From: ATX-6F1 sp943369485
GTDB taxonomy: Bacteria; Cyanobacteriota; Cyanobacteriia; PCC-6307; Cyanobiaceae
Direction: 5' to 3'
DNA length: 64,000 nt
Assembly (NCBI GenBank): GCA_943369485.1
Contig: CALRNH020000014.1
Location: 1-64,000 of the forward strand
Part shown: positions 1-7,612 of the stretch, piece by piece
How positions within the stretch are numbered: the first letter of the stretch is position 1
Layout of the letters: every line of letters begins with the position of its first letter
Notes under the pieces: generated by a model
Told to the model about the DNA's origin: nothing
The model's input: only the letters and a program-made list of their open reading frames with translations
Database searches by the model: none
Translations under genes and position numbers: made by a program

Positions 1-180
1 AACTTCAACCAGTCGATCCTCGATGGCCAAGGCCGCGTGATCAACACCTGGGCTGATGTGGTGAACCGCGCTGGTCTGGGCATGGAAGTGATGCACGAGC
101 GCAACGCTCACAACTTCCCGCTCGATCTGGCGGCTGCCACGGCCACCCCCGTGGCCCTGACCGCCCCGGCGATCGGTTGA
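1..180 (+). CDS. psbA: Photosystem II D1 protein, 3' end only
   Basis: The window opens inside this gene, reading in frame 1. The last 59 residues show the D1 C-terminal region, including the NFNQSILDGQGRVINTWADV stretch and the H-N-F-P-L-D-L-A segment after which CtpA cleaves to expose the Ala344 carboxylate that binds the Mn4CaO5 cluster. D1 is the reaction-centre subunit that carries the oxygen-evolving cluster and turns over fastest in photosystem II. The C-terminal extension after the cleavage point (about 16 residues, A/T/P-rich) is of normal cyanobacterial length. Cyanobacteria usually have several psbA copies; which one this is cannot be told from the fragment. Confidence 0.97.
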   Translation, partial: NFNQSILDGQGRVINTWADVVNRAGLGMEVMHERNAHNFPLDLAAATATPVALTAPAIG

Positions 181-213
181 GTCGCACAGCGGCTTCCATC
201 GGTTGAATCTCTG

Positions 214-238
214 GCCCCCTCCAAGGAGGGGGCTTTTT
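214..238 (+). terminator. Rho-independent terminator of psbA
   Basis: Perfect 9-bp stem (GCCCCCTCC / GGAGGGGGC, two-base loop) followed by five T, 34 bases after the psbA stop. It separates psbA from aroC. Confidence 0.9.
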
Positions 239-315
239 CATGGGCTGGGGGGGCAGGAACGGCCGCTCACCCTGACAACCCCGACTTTGTAGGCTCCAGC
301 CAACGGGATTCAGCC

Positions 316-1404
316 ATGGGCAGCAGCTTCGGGCAGCTCTTTCGCATCAGCACCTTCGGGGAATCCCACGGCGGCGGTGTCGGTGTGATCGTTGATGGCT
401 GTCCGCCCCGGCTGGCACTCAATCTGGACGCCATCCAGGCCGAACTCGATCGCCGCAAACCCGGCCAGAGCAAGATCACCACCCCACGCAAGGAGGACGA
501 CCGCGTCGAGATCCTCAGCGGTGTGCTGGACGGGGTCACCCTGGGCACGCCGATCGCCCTGATGGTGCGCAACAAGGACCAGCGCCCCGGCGACTACAGG
601 GAAATGGCGGTTGCCTTCCGGCCCTCCCATGCCGATGCCACCTACCAGGCCAAGTACGGCATTCAGGCCCCCAGCGGCGGCGGCCGCGCCTCCGCCCGGG
701 AGACCATCGGCAGGGTGGCGGCCGGTGCGATCGCCCGCCAGCTCCTGGCCAAAGCCCACGGCACCGAGGTGATCGCCTGGGTGCAGCGCATCCACACCAT
801 CGAGGCCGCGGTCGACGCCGCTGCCGTGAACCGCGAGGCGGTGGAGGCCACGATCGTGCGCTGCCCCGATGCCGCCGTGGCCGATCGGATGATCGAGCGC
901 ATCGAGGCGATCGGCCGGGACGGCGACTCCTGCGGCGGAGTGATCGAGTGCGTGGTCAGGCGGCCCCCGGTAGGGCTGGGGATGCCTGTGTTCGACAAGC
1001 TTGAGGCCGACCTGGCCAAGGCCTTGATGTCGCTGCCGGCCACCAAGGGCTTTGAGATCGGCTCGGGTTTCGGCGGCACCCTGCTCAAAGGCAGTGAACA
1101 CAACGATGCCTTCCTACCCAGCGCAGACGGCCGCCTGCACACCGCCAGCAACAACTCCGGCGGCATCCAGGGGGGCATCAGCAACGGCGAGGAGATCCGC
1201 CTGCGCGTCGCTTTCAAACCCACGGCCACGATCCGCAAGGCCCAGCAAACGATCAATGCCGCCGGTGAAGCGACGACGCTAGAAGCCAAGGGACGCCACG
1301 ATCCCTGTGTTCTGCCACGGGCGGTGCCGATGGTGGAGGCGATGGTTGCTTTGGTGCTGGCGGATCACCTGCTGAGGCAGCAGGGTCAGTGCAGCCTCTG
1401 GTGA
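316..1404 (+). CDS. aroC: Chorismate synthase
   Basis: Last step of the shikimate pathway: 5-enolpyruvylshikimate-3-phosphate to chorismate, needing reduced FMN; cytosolic. The 362-residue product is full length for the bacterial family. Recognisable signatures are GESHGGGVGV near residue 16, the SGGGRASARETIGRVAAG block near residue 117, and the NNSGGIQGGISNGEEI block near residue 277, which lie around the FMN/substrate site. The start ATG is the first in frame after the psbA terminator, and the frame is open throughout. It stands alone between psbA and a convergent gene, so it is probably transcribed from its own promoter in the roughly 75-bp gap behind the psbA terminator. Confidence 0.97.
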   Translation: MGSSFGQLFRISTFGESHGGGVGVIVDGCPPRLALNLDAIQAELDRRKPGQSKITTPRKEDDRVEILSGVLDGVTLGTPIALMVRNKDQRPGDYREMAVAFRPSHADATYQAKYGIQAPSGGGRASARETIGRVAAGAIARQLLAKAHGTEVIAWVQRIHTIEAAVDAAAVNREAVEATIVRCPDAAVADRMIERIEAIGRDGDSCGGVIECVVRRPPVGLGMPVFDKLEADLAKALMSLPATKGFEIGSGFGGTLLKGSEHNDAFLPSADGRLHTASNNSGGIQGGISNGEEIRLRVAFKPTATIRKAQQTINAAGEATTLEAKGRHDPCVLPRAVPMVEAMVALVLADHLLRQQGQCSLW

Positions 1405-1447
1405 TCGTGACCGGCGGTGGAACCTGAAGCCAAGGTCCCGTCGACCT

Positions 1448-2329
1448 TCACTCGGCAGGGGTCGCTGTGACCTTGACGGCGGTGGCGCCATTGGGGCTGG
1501 GGGCCGCACCGGTGCTGCCCAGACGGGTGACCGCCTTGGCCATGCGCTGGGCCACGGAGGAGCGGGTGGCCTTGCGCGGCGTGGTCTTTGCCGTGGACTT
1601 GGGGGCAGCCTCAGGCTTGCTCACCGCCTTGGCCGGGGTGGTCTTGGCCGGGGCAGTCTTGGCGACAGAGGGCTTGGCGGTGGCCGTCTTGCGGGTCGTC
1701 GTCTTGCTCAAGGCGGGCTTGGAAGCGGTTGCCTTGGCTGCCGTTGCCTTGGCAGCGGTGGCCTTTGAGGCCGCGACCTTGGTGGCTGTGGCTTTGCGGG
1801 CGGCAGGCTTGTTCACCGCCGACTTGGCGGTGGCGGTCTTGGTGGCCGCAGCTTTGACGACGCTGGTCTTGGTGGATGTCACCTTCGTCTTCGCTGTCTT
1901 GGTGGCGGCTGCCTTCGCCCGGGTGGACTTGGCGGCGGGGGCCTTGGCCGCCACCACCAGCCTGGCAGCCTGGCTGGTGGTCAACTTGGTTTTGGCCTTG
2001 GCGAGAGGAGCCTTTCGAGCCGAAGGCTTGGCGGGCCCTCCGGAGCGGGTGCGGTGGCTCAGCACGATCGCCCACTCGGCGTCCGTGAGGTTGGCGGGCT
2101 TGCTGCCGTGGGCATCGGCGACCTTCGCCGCCTTTTCGATGTCGGCGACCAGGTTGGTCCAGGAGGTGGCGAAGCGCTTGTCCGACTGGGACTTGGCACC
2201 GCTCTCGACGAGGGTTTCAATCACCCCTGCGGCGGAAACCTTCTTGCGGCGCCGGTTGAAAATTTCCTTCTGAAGCTGGGCAATCAGGGCGTCGGCCTTA
2301 TCGCTGAGCTTGATGGTGATTTGGGACAT
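1448..2329 (-). CDS. Lys/Ala-rich protein with histone-H1-like tail
   Basis: A 293-residue protein in two parts. Residues 1-110 look folded and ordinary: a short start (MSQITIKLSDKADALIAQLQ) like a ribbon-helix-helix or coiled segment, a basic FNRRRKK patch, and a TDAEWAIVLSHR stretch. From about residue 115 to the end the sequence is almost only Ala, Lys, Thr, Ser, Pro and Val in loose repeats such as ATAAKATAAKA, the composition of eukaryotic histone H1 tails and bacterial H1-like proteins. I infer binding of DNA or another polyanion; there is no enzymatic motif. It is monocistronic, convergent with aroC, and its ATG is preceded by an AT-rich stretch (GTATAGTTAAC near 2350) that could hold a promoter. 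I cannot name the N-terminal family. Confidence 0.8.
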   Translation of the reverse strand: MSQITIKLSDKADALIAQLQKEIFNRRRKKVSAAGVIETLVESGAKSQSDKRFATSWTNLVADIEKAAKVADAHGSKPANLTDAEWAIVLSHRTRSGGPAKPSARKAPLAKAKTKLTTSQAARLVVAAKAPAAKSTRAKAAATKTAKTKVTSTKTSVVKAAATKTATAKSAVNKPAARKATATKVAASKATAAKATAAKATASKPALSKTTTRKTATAKPSVAKTAPAKTTPAKAVSKPEAAPKSTAKTTPRKATRSSVAQRMAKAVTRLGSTGAAPSPNGATAVKVTATPAE

Positions 2330-2405
2330 GCAGGTGGCGAGGCTGACGTATAGTTAACACCTCGACTCAGCGTTGACAACTGATCGACAACCGTGGAGGT
2401 TGCGA

Positions 2406-2990
2406 TCAGCCTGAAATCTTCTCCCCCTTGGGAGGCTTCTGGACCGCCTCAAGCCCCAGCATCACCTCGCCCAGGTGGGGATCAAGCAACGTCTCCTTGG
2501 CCGTGTCATCCAAGGGGATGGCAAACAGTCCCTGACCCAGGGCGACCGCATCCACCCCCTGCCGCAACCACTCCGGCACGTCGAAGGCGCGCAGCCCACC
2601 GGCAGCGATGCAGAACGGCAATGGTCCCATCGGCCCCGAGAGTGATCGCCAGTAGGTGGGTCCAACGGTGGCGGCCGGAAAGAGCTTGACCAGAGCGCAG
2701 CCGAGACTGATCGCCTGGTGCACCTCCGTGGGGGTCATCACCCCAGGCACCAGGAGGATGCCGAGATCCGAGGCCTGATCGATCAGCGTCGGCTCCAGCA
2801 CAGGAGAGATGGCATAGCCAAGGCCCGCTTCAGCGACTCTGGCCAGGGCCTCGGCCGAGCGAACTGAGGCTGCACCGAATTGAATCTTCGGGAAGTGCAG
2901 CTGAAGTTCCCGGCATTGCTCCGCCCAGGCCGGGTGGGTGCTGAAGGCGATCTCCACGTGGCGCAGGCCCAACTCATTGAGCTGGGCCAC
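2406..2990 (-). CDS. eda: KDPG/KHG aldolase (Entner-Doudoroff)
   Basis: Class I aldolase that splits 2-keto-3-deoxy-6-phosphogluconate to pyruvate and glyceraldehyde 3-phosphate. Visible family marks are HVEIAF (catalytic Glu region), LVPGVMTPTEVHQA, the Schiff-base lysine in ALVKLFPAATVGP, and the phosphate-binding PFCIAAGGL. The coordinates given use the only canonical start in the frame, a GTG at 2990, but this start is almost certainly too short: the frame continues upstream and encodes SLRSQPLLAVLR, which matches the conserved first strand and Arg of the family. That extension runs into the 3' end of ftsH and holds no ATG, GTG or TTG before a stop; candidate CTG codons lie at 3060-3068 and 3087-3089. 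Probably co-transcribed with ftsH. Confidence 0.85.
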   Translation of the reverse strand: MAQLNELGLRHVEIAFSTHPAWAEQCRELQLHFPKIQFGAASVRSAEALARVAEAGLGYAISPVLEPTLIDQASDLGILLVPGVMTPTEVHQAISLGCALVKLFPAATVGPTYWRSLSGPMGPLPFCIAAGGLRAFDVPEWLRQGVDAVALGQGLFAIPLDDTAKETLLDPHLGEVMLGLEAVQKPPKGEKISG

Positions 2991-3075
2991 CCGATCGACG
3001 AGCGCCAGGGGCTGAGGCGAGCGCAGAACCGCCAGCAGGGGCTGGCTCCGCAGGGAGCTCAGCAGCAGTGTTGGC

Positions 3076-4920
3076 TCAGACGTACTCAGCCACCTTCACA
3101 TCTCGGTTGATCAGCAGCTCCTGAAGCTCCTCCGCATCCACCGTCTCCTTCTCGACCAAGAGCTCAGCCAGTTCGTCGAGGACCGGCAGATTGCCCGAGA
3201 GCACCTCGTTGGCACGCTTGTAGGCCTGGGCCACCAGGACGGAAACCTCATCGTCGATCGCAGCGGCGGTGTCCTCGGAGAAGTCGCGCTCGGCGGCGAT
3301 GTCGCGGCCGAGGAACATGCCCCCCTGGGTGCGACCGAGGGCCACAGGACCGAGGCGGTCGCTCATGCCGAAGCGGGTGACCATCTGGCGGGCGACGCGG
3401 GCCACCTGCTGCAGGTCATTGGAGGCTCCGGTGGTGACCTCGTCCTCGCCGTAGATCAACTCCTCAGCGACACGACCGCCGAGGGCCACGGCCATCTGGT
3501 TCTGCAGATAGGAGCGTGAGTAGAGGCCGGATTCCATCCTTTCTTCGCTCGGGGTGAAGAAGGTGAGGCCGCCGGCCTGACCACGGGGAATGATGCTGAT
3601 CTTCTGAACCGGGTCGTAGTCGGGCATCAGGGCCCCCACCAGGGCATGGCCCGCCTCGTGGTAGGCCACAAGGCGCTTGCGCTTCTCGCTCATCACCCTG
3701 TCCTTCTTCTCAGGGCCCGCCATCACCCGCTCGATGGCGTCGTTGACCTCATCCATGGAGATCTCTGTGAGCTGGCGGCGGGCGGCCAGGATCGCCGCCT
3801 CATTGAGCAGGTTGGAGAGATCCGCTCCGGTGAAGCCAGGGGTACGGCGGGCCACGCGCTCGAGGTCGACATCCTTGGCCATGGTCTTGCCTCTCGCGTG
3901 GACGCCGAGGATCTGGAGTCGTCCGGCGAAGTCGGGCCGGTCGACGACCACCTGGCGGTCGAAGCGCCCGGGACGCAACAGGGCCGAATCGAGCACGTCG
4001 GGCCGGTTGGTGGCCGCCACGATGATGATGCCGTTGTTGCCCTCGAAGCCATCCATCTCGGTTAGCAACTGGTTGAGGGTCTGCTCCCGTTCGTCATTGC
4101 CGCCGCCCAGGCCCGCGCCCCGCTGACGGCCGACAGCGTCAATCTCATCAATGAAAACGATGCAGGGGGCATTCTTCTTCGCCTGCTCGAACAGATCGCG
4201 CACGCGGCTGGCTCCGACGCCGACGAACATCTCGACGAACTCCGAGCCGGAGATCGAGAAGAAGGGAACTCCCGCCTCACCAGCCACCGCCTTGGCCAGC
4301 AGGGTCTTGCCGGTGCCGGGGGGGCCCACCAACAGCACTCCTTTGGGGATCTTGGCGCCGACGGCGGTGAAGCGGTCGGGATTCTTGAGGAAGTCGACCA
4401 CCTCGGTGAGCTCAAGCTTGGCTCCCTCGATGCCGGCCACATCGCCGAAGGTGACTTGGGTTTGTGGTTCCATCTGCACCCTGGCCTTGCTCTTGCCGAA
4501 GCTCATCGCTGGGTTACCGCCGCCCCCCTGGGCGCGGCGCAGCAGGAAGAACAGGCCCCCCAGCAACAGCAATGGGAACAGCAGGCTGCCCACGGCCTGC
4601 TGCCAGGCGGCCGGCTCCCGGTTGGGCTGCACGGCGATGTCGACGTTGTGGTCGGTGAGCAGCTTCAGCAGGTCCTTGTCGGGGGCCAGGTTGACCACCG
4701 CCCGCTGGCCATCGTTCTCCACCACCTGGGCCGTGCCCCGATCCGGAGAGATCAGCACCCGGGCAATCTGGTTGTCGGTGACCGCCTCGACGAAGTCGCT
4801 GTACCGCAGAACCCGCGGGGCGTTGGCCGGATCCGGACGGTCCAGGAAGGCCGTGCCGATGGCGATCATCACGACCGCCAGCAGCACGTACAGACCGGCA
4901 TTGCGCCACCGCTTCTTCAC
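3076..4920 (-). CDS. ftsH: ATP-dependent zinc metalloprotease FtsH
   Basis: Membrane AAA+ protease that, in cyanobacteria, removes damaged D1 and other thylakoid proteins. The 614-residue chain has the standard order: a membrane helix at about 8-26, a lumenal/periplasmic domain, a second helix at about 108-127, Walker A GPPGTGKT at 199-206, Walker B VFIDEID at 255-261, second region of homology with RPGRFDR at 316-322, and the zinc site HEAGH at 421-425. No disruption is seen. Length and the VGVGASRVRDLF pore segment agree with the cyanobacterial FtsH1-4 family; which paralogue cannot be settled without comparison. The aldolase frame overlaps its stop codon. Confidence 0.97.
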   Translation of the reverse strand: MKKRWRNAGLYVLLAVVMIAIGTAFLDRPDPANAPRVLRYSDFVEAVTDNQIARVLISPDRGTAQVVENDGQRAVVNLAPDKDLLKLLTDHNVDIAVQPNREPAAWQQAVGSLLFPLLLLGGLFFLLRRAQGGGGNPAMSFGKSKARVQMEPQTQVTFGDVAGIEGAKLELTEVVDFLKNPDRFTAVGAKIPKGVLLVGPPGTGKTLLAKAVAGEAGVPFFSISGSEFVEMFVGVGASRVRDLFEQAKKNAPCIVFIDEIDAVGRQRGAGLGGGNDEREQTLNQLLTEMDGFEGNNGIIIVAATNRPDVLDSALLRPGRFDRQVVVDRPDFAGRLQILGVHARGKTMAKDVDLERVARRTPGFTGADLSNLLNEAAILAARRQLTEISMDEVNDAIERVMAGPEKKDRVMSEKRKRLVAYHEAGHALVGALMPDYDPVQKISIIPRGQAGGLTFFTPSEERMESGLYSRSYLQNQMAVALGGRVAEELIYGEDEVTTGASNDLQQVARVARQMVTRFGMSDRLGPVALGRTQGGMFLGRDIAAERDFSEDTAAAIDDEVSVLVAQAYKRANEVLSGNLPVLDELAELLVEKETVDAEELQELLINRDVKVAEYV

Positions 4921-4973
4921 GTTGCGATCTCCGCTCTTAAAAGGTAAAGGAATGTTAACCGGCGCTCAGGACC

Positions 4974-6143
4974 TCAGGCGGCCCGCAGCACCTCCACCAC
5001 GCTACGGAAGGCGAACCATTCCGGAATCGCTTCACCGCTGCGCAGCAGCTTTCGGAACTGCGTCCCGCTCAGATTCTTCACATGCAGCCCCCGGGCCTCG
5101 GCGTGCTCGGCGGTGACGTAGCCCTCCTCCTCTGTATAAACCAGGTTCAACGAGGGCACCGTCTCCATGCCCAGCTCTGGGGCGTGGTCGCGGGCGAAAT
5201 CCTGGGCCTGGTAGGGGCCATAGAAATCCTTGCTGCTGATCGAGGATTTACAGCCGGCCATGTCGCGGCCAATGATGAAGTGGCTGCAGCCGTAGTTCTT
5301 GCGGATGATCATGTGCTGGAGCGCCTCCCGCGGCCCGGCCATGTGCATCGAGTAGGGAAGGTAGGCCCAGCGGATGCGTGGATTGGCCACCTCCGCCGCG
5401 AGGCGCTCGTAGGTCTGGAAACGCACCTCACCGGAAATGTCGTCACCCTGGGTGGGACCGCAGGTGGGGTGCACCAGCACCACCGCATCGGCGCTGACGT
5501 TGCTGGCGTGCAGCGCCCGGGTGAACAGCTCGTAGTGGGCCCGGTGAATCGGATTGCGGCACTGAAAGGCCACCACGTCTTCGCCCGGGGGCAGGGTGGC
5601 GCGCACCTCGGCGGGGGTGCGGCATGGGAAGACACGGCTGGGCAACTCCAACCCCTGGAGCGATCCCCCCAGGTAGAAACGGCCGCGTTCGGCCATGATC
5701 ATGCGCACGGCCGGGTGTTCGATCGAGGTGGTGCCGTAGCAGCCCAGCGCCTCGGCGGGTTTATCGGGCTCCCAGCGGCTCTCGACGGTCATCACTGCCA
5801 GGTGCTGACCCCGGTAGGTGAGCAACAACCGATCACCAACGCCGATACGGGCGTCGTTGGTGTCCATCACGATCGGCAGACCGAACAGCAGGCCCGAGCT
5901 GGTGCGGTGCTGCTCGACCACCGACTCATAGTCTTCCTGGTGCATGAAACCGCCCAGCGGGGAAAAGCCCCCCACCAGGAGCAGTTCCACATCGCAGGCG
6001 TTGCGGTCGGAGCACTCGATGACGTGATCCACCCCCGCCTTGAGCTCCTCCCAGAGCGCTTCGCTCACCCGCAGGTCGACGAGCACCCCGCCATGGGGGG
6101 CGATCAAATCGCGGGAGCGGCCTGGGCTGGCGGTGGCGATCAT
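4974..6143 (-). CDS. sat: Sulfate adenylyltransferase (ATP sulfurylase)
   Basis: First step of assimilatory sulfate reduction: ATP plus sulfate to adenosine 5'-phosphosulfate. Signatures are the FQCRNPIHRAHYEL block (QxRN and HxxH nucleotide-binding motifs), VLVHPTCGPTQGDD, and the GRDMAGCKSS loop. I start at the ATG at 6143, giving 389 residues, the usual size for the dissimilatory/cyanobacterial-type single-domain enzyme; the longer open frame to 6293 runs through the psbO terminator and has no family-like sequence. The gene follows psbO and precedes ftsH on the same strand, but the terminator between psbO and sat suggests separate transcription. Confidence 0.95.
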   Translation of the reverse strand: MIATASPGRSRDLIAPHGGVLVDLRVSEALWEELKAGVDHVIECSDRNACDVELLLVGGFSPLGGFMHQEDYESVVEQHRTSSGLLFGLPIVMDTNDARIGVGDRLLLTYRGQHLAVMTVESRWEPDKPAEALGCYGTTSIEHPAVRMIMAERGRFYLGGSLQGLELPSRVFPCRTPAEVRATLPPGEDVVAFQCRNPIHRAHYELFTRALHASNVSADAVVLVHPTCGPTQGDDISGEVRFQTYERLAAEVANPRIRWAYLPYSMHMAGPREALQHMIIRKNYGCSHFIIGRDMAGCKSSISSKDFYGPYQAQDFARDHAPELGMETVPSLNLVYTEEEGYVTAEHAEARGLHVKNLSGTQFRKLLRSGEAIPEWFAFRSVVEVLRAA

Positions 6144-6258
6144 CAGGTCGAGGGCGAACGGTTGGAAGCCAATGGATGATTCTCCCAGAGCGGCCGCTGG
6201 CGGGGTGGGATGGCTCTCTCCTGTGCTCCATGGTGGGCAGACCAACTCAGGAGACCAG

Positions 6259-6284
6259 AAAAAAAGGGGGCCCATGGGCCCCCC
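6259..6284 (-). terminator. Rho-independent terminator of psbO
   Basis: An 18-base perfect palindrome (GGGGGCCCATGGGCCCCC) followed on the minus strand by seven T, 25 bases past the psbO stop. Its presence inside the longest sat frame supports the shorter sat start. Confidence 0.9.
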
Positions 6285-6308
6285 GTCCATCACATGTCGG
6301 CCGGACGG

Positions 6309-7121
6309 TCAGCCCTGCTCGAGGCGGCCGTAGAGCTGGCCGGTGATCTTCACATCGACGGCCTTCTTGGTGCCCATATCGGTGTCGGATGGCTGAGTCG
6401 CGGTGAACACCCCCGCAAACTCGCCCGTGGCTGAGTCGACCTTGGTGATCGAGAACTCCATGGTGCCGGTGCCATCCACGTAGCGCTTGATGCTCTCGCT
6501 TCTGAACTCATCACCGGCTGGAACCAGGCCCTGGGCGTACTCGACACCAGTGGTTAAACCACGGCCCTTGGGATCAAGGAAGTTGCTGGTGCGGTAGCTG
6601 GGGGCGCGGAAGGGGCCTGAGAAATCCGTGCTGGTGCTCAAGGCAGATCCCTGGGCCTCAGCGACAAGCTCCTTGCTGGAGAAGGTGAAGGGCACTTCTT
6701 CGCCGCCTGGGAGCAGCACGGTGATCGGCTGGAAGTCGATGCCGCCGAGCTCCTTGAAGGTGAGCGTATCGGCGTTGACGCTCAGATCGCCATAGACCTG
6801 ATCGAGGCTGGAGGTGAAGCGGGTGAGGATCCGGCCGGCCACGAACTGGGCCTCCTGGCGCTTGTTGGCCGGTTCGCCCTTGACGAACACCTCGGAGGGA
6901 TGGAGGCAGATTTCCCGCAGCTGATAGCGACTTCCGGAGCTCAGGGGGATGGAACCGCGAGCGGAATCGGGGAGGGTCGGACAATCGTTGGCCTTGCCGG
7001 TGTTGACGATGTCGTCATAGGTGACGTTGGCCCGTTCAACGGCCTTGGCACCCCCGCCACAGGCGGTGACCAGGGTGAGACAGAGAGCCAGCGCGAGGGC
7101 CAGCAAGGGACGGAAACGCAT
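6309..7121 (-). CDS. psbO: Photosystem II manganese-stabilising protein PsbO
   Basis: Extrinsic 33-kDa lumenal subunit that stabilises the Mn4CaO5 cluster. 270 residues. The N-terminus is a signal peptide (MRF-R-P, hydrophobic stretch LLALALALCLTLV, then TACGGG), with a Cys placed like a lipobox. The mature part shows the family marks LTYDDI-like NVTYDDIVNTGKANDCP, the paired cysteines (DCPTL and EICLHP), GGIDFQPITVLLPGGEEVPF and KGRGLTTGVEYAQGLVP. Monocistronic, with its own strong terminator, and divergent from the gene at 7266. Confidence 0.97.
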   Translation of the reverse strand: MRFRPLLALALALCLTLVTACGGGAKAVERANVTYDDIVNTGKANDCPTLPDSARGSIPLSSGSRYQLREICLHPSEVFVKGEPANKRQEAQFVAGRILTRFTSSLDQVYGDLSVNADTLTFKELGGIDFQPITVLLPGGEEVPFTFSSKELVAEAQGSALSTSTDFSGPFRAPSYRTSNFLDPKGRGLTTGVEYAQGLVPAGDEFRSESIKRYVDGTGTMEFSITKVDSATGEFAGVFTATQPSDTDMGTKKAVDVKITGQLYGRLEQG

Positions 7122-7265
7122 GGTGGGGGGGGAGCCGCACAGGCAGGAGAAAACCTCTAATCGGGGTGCGCCCGAGCGGGATCCTACAGGTCCAAAATCG
7201 TGATTCCGCGTAGCATGTCGCGGCTCTCAACAACCCGACTTGTGGGAGCTTGCCGCCCCTCTTTC

Positions 7266-7610
7266 ATGACCACCGCAGGCCAGCCGCCGACCGCCCAGAA
7301 CAGCCTCGACGACAGCCTCGAGACCCAGCTGCGACCCCTGCTGGAAGCCATTGACCTGCTGTCCCAGGACTACGCCTCCGACTCCTATGCCCTGCTGACC
7401 TTGCTCCGCCAGATCGAAGGCCTGCACCGCTCCATTCAGGACGGTCCCTTTCGCGCCAGCCTGCCGGAGGATCGCCAGCGCCTGTTCGATCTGCTCCAGA
7501 GCATGGAGCGCAGCGGCGGCTGGCCCTACATCCCGCGGTTGCAGTTGCGCACGTTCATGGACCTGCTCAACCGGGAGCCCGAAGGCGAAGCCAGCCCCCT
7601 GCCGGTCTGA
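7266..7610 (+). CDS. Conserved hypothetical protein
   Basis: A 114-residue soluble, mostly helical, acidic protein with no motif I recognise. The frame is open from 7200, but the ATG at 7266 leaves room for promoters between it and divergent psbO, and the residues before it look random. The core (EAIDLLSQDYASDSYALLTL, WPYIPRLQLRTFMDLLN) has the look of a conserved small cyanobacterial family. It ends two bases before the coaBC stop on the other strand, so the two genes converge. Confidence 0.75.
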   Translation: MTTAGQPPTAQNSLDDSLETQLRPLLEAIDLLSQDYASDSYALLTLLRQIEGLHRSIQDGPFRASLPEDRQRLFDLLQSMERSGGWPYIPRLQLRTFMDLLNREPEGEASPLPV

Positions 7611-7612
7611 GC

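Noticed and set aside
1600..2030. Repetitive DNA resembling a tandem array
   Set aside because: It is the in-frame Ala/Lys/Thr codon repetition of the H1-like tail and not an independent repeat element.
6144..6293. N-terminal extension of sat by 50 residues
   Set aside because: It would run through the psbO terminator and has no ATP sulfurylase-like sequence; the ATG at 6143 gives the family length.
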